A model generated the notes under the pieces. That model was not told the origin of the DNA. It saw nothing but the letters and a program-made list of their open reading frames with translations, and made no database searches. Below are positions 59,190 to 64,000 of a stretch of DNA of 64,000 nucleotides, in pieces; the first letter of the stretch is position 1; each line of letters starts with the position of its first letter. The position numbers were made by a program, and so were the translations under genes. The stretch is from Paenibacillus vietnamensis. Its GTDB lineage: Bacteria; Bacillota; Bacilli; Paenibacillales; Paenibacillaceae. The stretch is from positions 372,001 through 436,000 of the forward strand of contig NZ_JAHMHW010000003.1 in assembly GCF_020169515.1 (NCBI RefSeq), read 5' to 3'.

Positions 59190-59963
59190 TTATTTTCGGT
59201 TAAACCACTTGCCGAACAGCCGGTCGGCCGTGCGCGGCATGAGCTGATAAAGCTTGATGCCCGCGGCCGCTGTCTTCGGCAAATCCACTTCATCCTTCTT
59301 CTTCTCCATGACGCGGATAATCGATTTCACAACATATTCCGGCTTCATCATGAACCAGCTTACGTTTTTAACATAAGCGCCTGAAGGGTCCGCAAGCGAA
59401 AAAAACGGCGTATCGATAGGGCCCGGATTGACCGCCGACACCCGGATGCCCTGCTCCCGAAGCTCCATCCGGAGCGAATTCGTAAAGCCGAGCACGGCAT
59501 GCTTCGTAGCTGTATAGGCCGTGGATTTCGCGGAGCCGATCTTCCCCGCCATGGATGCGATATTGACGATATGACCCGTTTTTCTCTCCAGCATATGAGG
59601 AAGCACCGCCTTTGTACAGCGCACAACCCCCATATAATTCGTGTCCATCATATCGTCAAAGCTTTCAATCGGCATTTCCGTAAACGACTCAAACTTGCCG
59701 TATCCCGCATTGTTCAGCAAAATATCGATTTTGCCATGCTTGGCAACGGCGGCCTCGACCGTTTGCACGACCCGCTCGTTATCCGTCACGTCCATCTGGT
59801 AGACGGAACATTTCCCGCCCAGCGCGGCTGCGATTTCCGAAAGCCTGTCACCATTTCGTCCGGTCAATATAGGTACAGCGCCCCGCTCCGCAAGCTTCGC
59901 AGCCGTCAAAGCCCCTATTCCGCTCGACGCCCCCGAGATGAAAACAACCTTGTCCTTTAACAT
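59190..59963 (-). CDS. Short-chain dehydrogenase/reductase
   Basis: The 257-residue protein has the classical SDR pattern: 'KVVFISGASSGIGALTAAKL' (cofactor loop), 'LTGRNGDRLSEIAAAL' (arginine after strand 2, suggesting NADP), 'DILLNNAGYGKFESF', 'HIVNIASMAGKIGSAKSTAY' with Ser and 'YTATKHAVLGFTNSL' holding the catalytic Tyr-x3-Lys, and 'RVSAVNPGPIDTPFF'. The C-terminal 'YVVKSIIRVMEKKKDEVDLP' resembles YqjQ/DltE-like members. Substrate unknown. It lies 26 bp upstream of the helicase on the same strand and may share its transcript. Confidence 0.9.
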   Translation of the reverse strand: MLKDKVVFISGASSGIGALTAAKLAERGAVPILTGRNGDRLSEIAAALGGKCSVYQMDVTDNERVVQTVEAAVAKHGKIDILLNNAGYGKFESFTEMPIESFDDMMDTNYMGVVRCTKAVLPHMLERKTGHIVNIASMAGKIGSAKSTAYTATKHAVLGFTNSLRMELREQGIRVSAVNPGPIDTPFFSLADPSGAYVKNVSWFMMKPEYVVKSIIRVMEKKKDEVDLPKTAAAGIKLYQLMPRTADRLFGKWFNRK

Positions 59964-60016
59964 TTTTCATCACCTGTATTCAAGTTTAACTGATTGGTAT
60001 TACGGACGCAAAAAAA

Positions 60017-60030
60017 GCTCCCTAAGGAGC
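60017..60030 (-). terminator. Terminator of cheX
   Basis: GCTCC-CTAA-GGAGC, extended by G-C/A-T pairs on the minus strand (GGCTCC with GGGAGC), is followed there by seven T. It lies 11 bp after the cheX stop. Confidence 0.75.
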
Positions 60031-60040
60031 CGTTTCTGTG

Positions 60041-60502
60041 CTAAGATGCGATTAAAACCTGGATGTCGAGCTCGCCGATTCCGTCCATGATCAGTGGAAT
60101 CGTCAACGCTTTCTGTGCCGAGAAGCCCGCCGACTGCGCGGACTGGATGACCTTCGGCGGCGTAATATCGACCCTGACGCCTTGATTGAACAGCATGGTG
60201 CTCGCATTCCCGCTGATCATATTGCCAAGCTCGGAAATGGCGCTGCGCACGATTTCATCGATTTCGGACAGGACATATCCGCCCATCATTGCCGATACCA
60301 TCTTCAGAGCAACCTGTTCACTAAGCCCGAATACAATGTCGCCGTTCATTTGCCCATTAAGCCCAATTTGAATCCAAATATAATTCTCGACAAATTTGAT
60401 ATCCTTAAGACCCAGTTCTCCGGTTGCAGGGCGTATTTGTACGACTTGTTCGATTACGATTTTTGCGGATTCCAGAAACGGGTTAATATACTCAGCCTTC
60501 AT
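60041..60502 (-). CDS. cheX: CheX-like chemotaxis phosphatase
   Basis: The 153-residue protein belongs to the CheC/CheX/FliY phosphatase family that dephosphorylates CheY-P. The helix 'EIVRSAISELGNMISGNAST' carries the conserved E-x-x-N pair (Glu in SELGN, Asn in GNMI), and 'VDITPPKVI' follows; 'MVSAMMGGYVLSEIDE' precedes. One phosphatase helix only, as in CheX rather than CheC. It starts MKAEYINPFLESA at 60502; AAGGAG is about 13 nt away, so an in-frame ATG at 60544 (AGGAAA 6 nt upstream) remains possible. No flagellar or chemotaxis gene adjoins it. Confidence 0.88.
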   Translation of the reverse strand: MKAEYINPFLESAKIVIEQVVQIRPATGELGLKDIKFVENYIWIQIGLNGQMNGDIVFGLSEQVALKMVSAMMGGYVLSEIDEIVRSAISELGNMISGNASTMLFNQGVRVDITPPKVIQSAQSAGFSAQKALTIPLIMDGIGELDIQVLIAS

Positions 60503-60670
60503 AAAGAGGATACGCTCCTTTTCGACAAAATGCGCCCTTGTCATATTTGTTTCCTATTATATCTAATTCAGTAGGACAAGTATACTATAAAAACGAGATA
60601 TGAACCTTTAGAACTATATCGAATCCAGGAAAATTATGTAGAATTCTGCGAAAACGTGGAGGAGGCCTCT

Positions 60671-61681
60671 ATGCCAAACGTATGGGCTCATTTTATTTTC
60701 GGCCAGATTGTACTGGAAGAGCTCGGAGAATCCGGCCTTCTGGAGGTAAACGAGCATAAAAACATGTTTAATATGGGCTGTCAGGGACCCGATTTTTTGT
60801 TTTATCACCGTTTTTTTCCTTGGCAGCGCAGCATAGCGATGGTCCGCATGGGTACAGAGATGCATAACAGGCATTGCGGCCCAGTGATGGCGAAGCTGCT
60901 GGAGTCCGTCACCGGCCGGAGCGCAGGCCCGGCCGACCCTGATCCTTCCGTTCTATATGCACTCGGATTTTTGCTCCATCATATTTTGGACCGGAATCTG
61001 CACCCTTATGTTTTCAGCAAATCGGGTTTCCGGAAGTGGGATCACCAGCGGTTTGAAATTATGATGGATACGCTTCTCGTACGCGAGCTGTGGGGCATCG
61101 ATACTTGGGACACCCCGGTCTGGCGGTACTTGGAAACGAACGGCGCCTTCCCTCCGGCCATTGTCGACGCATTCATGTCGATAACGGATACCTTTTATCC
61201 GGATTTGTCCGGCCTCGTCCTGAAAGAGGATTGGAATCAGGCCAATCGGGATTTTGTGGCGGCGCAGCGCCTGTTCCACGATCCTTCCGGCATCAAGCGC
61301 AGGCTGACCTTCGGGAAAATCGAGCCGTTCGTCTACAAACGCGGCTTGATTACTTACGATATTTTAAATGTCGCGGAGAAGCCGTGGATCGATCCGGTCG
61401 ACCGTTCGGTCGTTCATCACGAAAGCGTCTGGACCCTATGGGACCGTGCGCTCGCCGATGCTCTGGAGGTTGTGCCCGCCGTATTGGCCTGGCTGAGAGC
61501 ACATGAACACCCGCAGCAGGCGAATGAGGAAAGCAGCCGCATCCCCCAGCTGCGCGAAAAGGCCATTATGCTTATCGGCAACCGCTCCTATGAAACAGGC
61601 CTCGACTGCGGCTCCGGCCTCGCGATCCGCTACGCGGATACGATCTGGGAGGACCAGCCTGGCATAACGGAAAACGGCTGA
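60671..61681 (+). CDS. Zinc-dependent phospholipase C-family protein
   Basis: The 336-residue protein begins MPNVWAHFIFGQIVLEELGE and has spaced histidines and aspartates typical of the zinc PLC fold: 'WAHFIFG', 'GCQGPDFLFYH', 'TEMHNRHCG', 'ALGFLLHHILDRNLHPYVFS' and 'DHQRFEIMMDTLL'. 'GPDFLFYHRFFPW' and 'HHILDRNLHPY' are the usual hallmarks. There is no signal peptide, so an intracellular lipid or phosphoester substrate is likely; activity has not been shown for most members. GGAGGAGG lies 6 nt before ATG 60671. The 268 bp after its stop contain no gene and end in a sigma-K-like promoter. Confidence 0.87.
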   Translation: MPNVWAHFIFGQIVLEELGESGLLEVNEHKNMFNMGCQGPDFLFYHRFFPWQRSIAMVRMGTEMHNRHCGPVMAKLLESVTGRSAGPADPDPSVLYALGFLLHHILDRNLHPYVFSKSGFRKWDHQRFEIMMDTLLVRELWGIDTWDTPVWRYLETNGAFPPAIVDAFMSITDTFYPDLSGLVLKEDWNQANRDFVAAQRLFHDPSGIKRRLTFGKIEPFVYKRGLITYDILNVAEKPWIDPVDRSVVHHESVWTLWDRALADALEVVPAVLAWLRAHEHPQQANEESSRIPQLREKAIMLIGNRSYETGLDCGSGLAIRYADTIWEDQPGITENG

Positions 61682-61886
61682 GATTATGTTCAAAAGCTTA
61701 ATGAGCAAGTTGATGACCCCCGAAGCAACCCTGCAAGCTAGCTGGAAATAGATTCCCATTCGGAGGAGCGCGCATCGCTGGCCGCCCCTCCCTTCTGACA
61801 GGAGTTCCATCCCCCGGCCCCAATCTCTCCTTCGTATCAAATAGATTTCCGCTTGGACGAACTTCCCATGGTAGACTAAAACACTT

Positions 61887-61914
61887 ACCTGCGCATGCAT
61901 CCGTTCATATACTA
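61887..61914 (+). promoter_or_regulatory. Sigma-K-like promoter before the collagen-like gene
   Basis: ACC at 61887-61889 and CATATACTA at 61906-61914, 16 bp apart, fit the sigma-K pattern mACm-N15/16-CATAnnnTA exactly in the -10 part. The start site would be near 61921, giving a leader of about 29 nt with GTGAGGGG as ribosome site. This agrees with late mother-cell expression of a spore-surface protein. Confidence 0.6.
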
Positions 61915-61949
61915 AAGCACGTCCAATAAATGGAAGTGAGGGGTGGCAG

Positions 61950-64000
61950 ATGGCTGAGCCCAATAACGGTTTCATCCAAGTAAACGGCAATGACATTCAG
62001 GTGTACGACGATTCAGAACTTCAGTCCGCGCTAGAGACAATCTACGATCCGGCAACCGGAAAATTAAAACCGGAAGCGTTTCCGCCCGGGTACGGAAATG
62101 TTCCAGGCCCGGAAGGCCCGGAAGGTCCTGAAGGGCCGGCGGGGCCTGTGGGGCCGGCAGGACCACAAGGGCCACAGGGACAGGCCGGACCTGCGGGACC
62201 GCAAGGTCCCAAAGGCGACACAGGACCGGCAGGACCTCAAGGCCCCCAAGGACTCCAAGGTCCGATAGGACCAGCAGGTCCCCCGGGACCGGCAGGCTCC
62301 GACAGCGGCTCCACGCTCCCGGGAGTAGTCTATGTGCTTGAAACGGACCGCTGGGGCATCCAACCCGGCATACCGGCAAAGCCTTACGCAACCATCGATT
62401 ATACACAGGCCGACGCCAACATCCAAGGCTTTAACAACGCAATCGAATGGGCGGCCGACAACGGATACAGCCAACTGGTCGTGCCAACAGGAGCCTATGC
62501 CATCTGCTATCCCCGCACAATCATGATTACGCGCAGCAACTTTACCGTAGATTTTAACGGGGCCACCCTAAAAGTCATCTACGATTCAACCCGCAAATCC
62601 CCATTCGATCCCCGTCCCAATGCAACGGATTACTACAATTTTCCCGCCAGAGGACAAGATGGAGTCAGCATTAAGCTGCAAAGCGCTACAAACTCGCACA
62701 TCAAAAATCTGATCCTGATCGGCTGCAAGGAGGACCGCAGCTTTGACTTTTCCCCCGAAGCCTCGATCGAATGGACATACGGCATTCAAGTCATTCGCGG
62801 CTCTTCGTATTGCTCCGTCCGCAATTGCAAGGTGAGCAGCTACATGGGTGACAGCATTTCCTTCGACAGCACCGCCTATTACGATTATGCCGAATTCGGC
62901 CTTGGTCTAACGGTTAACGACGTGGACCGCCAGACCGGAGCCTTGATCGCCGCCACAGGCAAAACGCTCGTTTCCCAGCTCCTCACCCTTCCGACGACCG
63001 ACTATGACAGCTTCCTGGTCGCCGGAGCCGGCTATACGCGCCAAACCGCCATCCTGACAAAAGAAGTGAGCGTATTTTATTACGATGCAAACAACGCATA
63101 TATCGGACGCTATGAATTCAAAAAAATATATACGCCGATTTCGATCCCGAAAGCCGCAAAAAAATTCAGGCTTCTCTTCCACAACGAAACCGTTACCACC
63201 AAAAACATGCAAATCTCACTCAAGTTCGGCCTGACCCCTCATCATAATTTGGTGGAATATTGCGAGGTATACAATCTTCACCGGGGCGGAATTACGCTTG
63301 GCGGCAATTACAATACCGTTCAATACTGCAGCTTGCATGACGGGACCGGCGTGCTGGACCGGAAACCGCTGTTCACCGATCCGACCCGCTACGGAATCAA
63401 TCAGGAGGACTCATACGGGGACAACTGCATCATCCGAAATAACTTGTTCTACAACCTGCATCACGGTATACTGGCAGGCTGCTATACAATTGAAATTCAT
63501 AACAACCATTTTTATAACCTCGGCGGAATAGGCATTAACCTGTATTCCCTACATGCCGCGTTTGTCAAAGAAAACTATCTATACCGCTGCCAAACGGGTA
63601 TCGGCTTGATGACGGCCCACCTGCAAAATGCCCATGTCAACATCGAAAACAACACGATCGCTTTTACGAATAATGTCGGACTTGCAGGCGAAGGCTACGA
63701 CGTCTATTTTCAGCGGAACACGATCATTGACGCAGCAATTTTCACCTTGCCAAACGACGACCGCTTTATTTGCAAAGGCAATAACTTCAGGTGGACGGAA
63801 GCTTATTCGGGAGTGCCTGCGATTACGGTGAACAGGGTGGAAGACTGCTCCTTCGAAGGCATGACACAGCAAAGGGACGTTTATTTCAGAGTTTATGAAA
63901 TCGTGAATACTGTCATGATCAACATGAATGTGCGCATCGAAACGAGAAATCAGAAAACTGCCGCCGAGCAGGTAACCTTCACCGACTGCCGATTCAATAA
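61950..64000 (+). CDS. Collagen-like/right-handed beta-helix surface protein, 3' end outside the window
   Basis: The frame opens at ATG 61950 and stays open to the window edge (683 codons read). Residues 1-52 form a short non-repetitive head ('[20 protein letters not shown]') without a signal peptide. Residues 53-118 are 22 uninterrupted G-x-y triplets rich in GPA, GPQ and GPE. The rest is a pectate-lyase/NosD-like parallel beta-helix, with '[20 protein letters not shown]' at its start and coil repeats such as '[19 protein letters not shown]' and '[19 protein letters not shown]'. A collagen stalk with a folded C-terminal domain is the layout of BclA-type exosporium filaments and of phage-tail-like spikes. 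The sigma-K-like promoter favours a spore-surface role (inference). The C-terminus is not seen. Confidence 0.85.
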   Translation, partial: MAEPNNGFIQVNGNDIQVYDDSELQSALETIYDPATGKLKPEAFPPGYGNVPGPEGPEGPEGPAGPVGPAGPQGPQGQAGPAGPQGPKGDTGPAGPQGPQGLQGPIGPAGPPGPAGSDSGSTLPGVVYVLETDRWGIQPGIPAKPYATIDYTQADANIQGFNNAIEWAADNGYSQLVVPTGAYAICYPRTIMITRSNFTVDFNGATLKVIYDSTRKSPFDPRPNATDYYNFPARGQDGVSIKLQSATNSHIKNLILIGCKEDRSFDFSPEASIEWTYGIQVIRGSSYCSVRNCKVSSYMGDSISFDSTAYYDYAEFGLGLTVNDVDRQTGALIAATGKTLVSQLLTLPTTDYDSFLVAGAGYTRQTAILTKEVSVFYYDANNAYIGRYEFKKIYTPISIPKAAKKFRLLFHNETVTTKNMQISLKFGLTPHHNLVEYCEVYNLHRGGITLGGNYNTVQYCSLHDGTGVLDRKPLFTDPTRYGINQEDSYGDNCIIRNNLFYNLHHGILAGCYTIEIHNNHFYNLGGIGINLYSLHAAFVKENYLYRCQTGIGLMTAHLQNAHVNIENNTIAFTNNVGLAGEGYDVYFQRNTIIDAAIFTLPNDDRFICKGNNFRWTEAYSGVPAITVNRVEDCSFEGMTQQRDVYFRVYEIVNTVMINMNVRIETRNQKTAAEQVTFTDCRFN

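Noticed and set aside
61436..62474. Minus-strand open frames opposite the phospholipase-like and collagen-like genes
   Set aside because: Shadows; the apparent Pro/Leu/Gly-rich text is the complement of the G-x-y repeat.
1..64000. CRISPR arrays, tRNA or rRNA genes, transposases, integrases, prophage genes
   Set aside because: Looked for on both strands; no regularly spaced direct repeats, tRNA-like cloverleaf or recognisable mobile-element protein was seen.

Overview
The window reads as chromosome from an endospore-forming, moderately GC-rich Bacillota, most likely Paenibacillaceae (Paenibacillus, Cohnella or a relative). The reasons are spore genes spread across the window (a GerA-type germinant receptor operon, YtrH/YtrI, five YheC/YheD ATP-grasp proteins, a collagen-like surface protein), strong GGAGG ribosome sites, and gene blocks that match the order known from Bacillus subtilis (citZ-icd-mdh; accD-accA-pyk; dnaE-ytrH-ytrI-ytpI-ytoI; yheA beside yheC/D). 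No rRNA, tRNA, CRISPR array, transposase, prophage or plasmid gene was recognised.

Layout. 1-6.3 kb: a truncated PgpA-like gene, an AIM24-like protein, a soluble three-PAS histidine kinase, class II fructose-1,6-bisphosphatase (glpX), and a methyltransferase/MBL-hydrolase pair. 6.4-10 kb: a gerA-type tricistron behind a sigma-G-like promoter; its third gene carries a frameshift. 10-15.3 kb: type 2 IPP isomerase, nagB-nagA, and a convergent sugar kinase-DeoR regulator pair. The two sugar units share the candidate operator TGATC-N5-AATCA. 15.3-31.5 kb: recQ, the TCA operon citZ-icd-mdh with a CcpC-type box, convergent ppx and ppk with overlapping 3' ends, a thioesterase-fxsA pair, pyk, accD-accA and a second pgpA. 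31.8-40 kb: dnaE, divergent ytrH-ytrI-ytpI, ytoI, an XRE regulator, small conserved proteins and yheA. 40-47.2 kb: five tandem YheC/YheD-type ATP-grasp genes with a GNAT acetyltransferase overlapping the last one. 47.3-56.4 kb: PPOX flavoprotein, HAD phosphatase, homospermidine synthase-like protein, psd, an AraC regulator, an aminotransferase and the EcsAB transporter. 56.4-64 kb: an SLH protein, DEAD-box helicase, SDR, CheX, a zinc-dependent phospholipase C-like protein, and a collagen-like/beta-helix protein running off the right edge behind a sigma-K-like promoter.

How it fits together: central metabolism (gluconeogenesis, TCA, pyruvate kinase, malonyl-CoA, polyphosphate, amino sugars) is interleaved with sporulation and germination functions. 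The parts that deserve most attention are (1) the five-gene ATP-grasp array, in which all copies keep the nucleotide- and metal-binding motifs; (2) a four-copy family of modular, stem-loop-rich repeats, three of which start at or just after a stop codon; (3) the shared operator motif; (4) the frameshifted germinant-receptor lipoprotein; and (5) gaps in otherwise conserved gene order (no pfkA between accA and pyk, no nrnA between ytrI and ytpI). All functions are inferred by reading motifs; no database search was possible.
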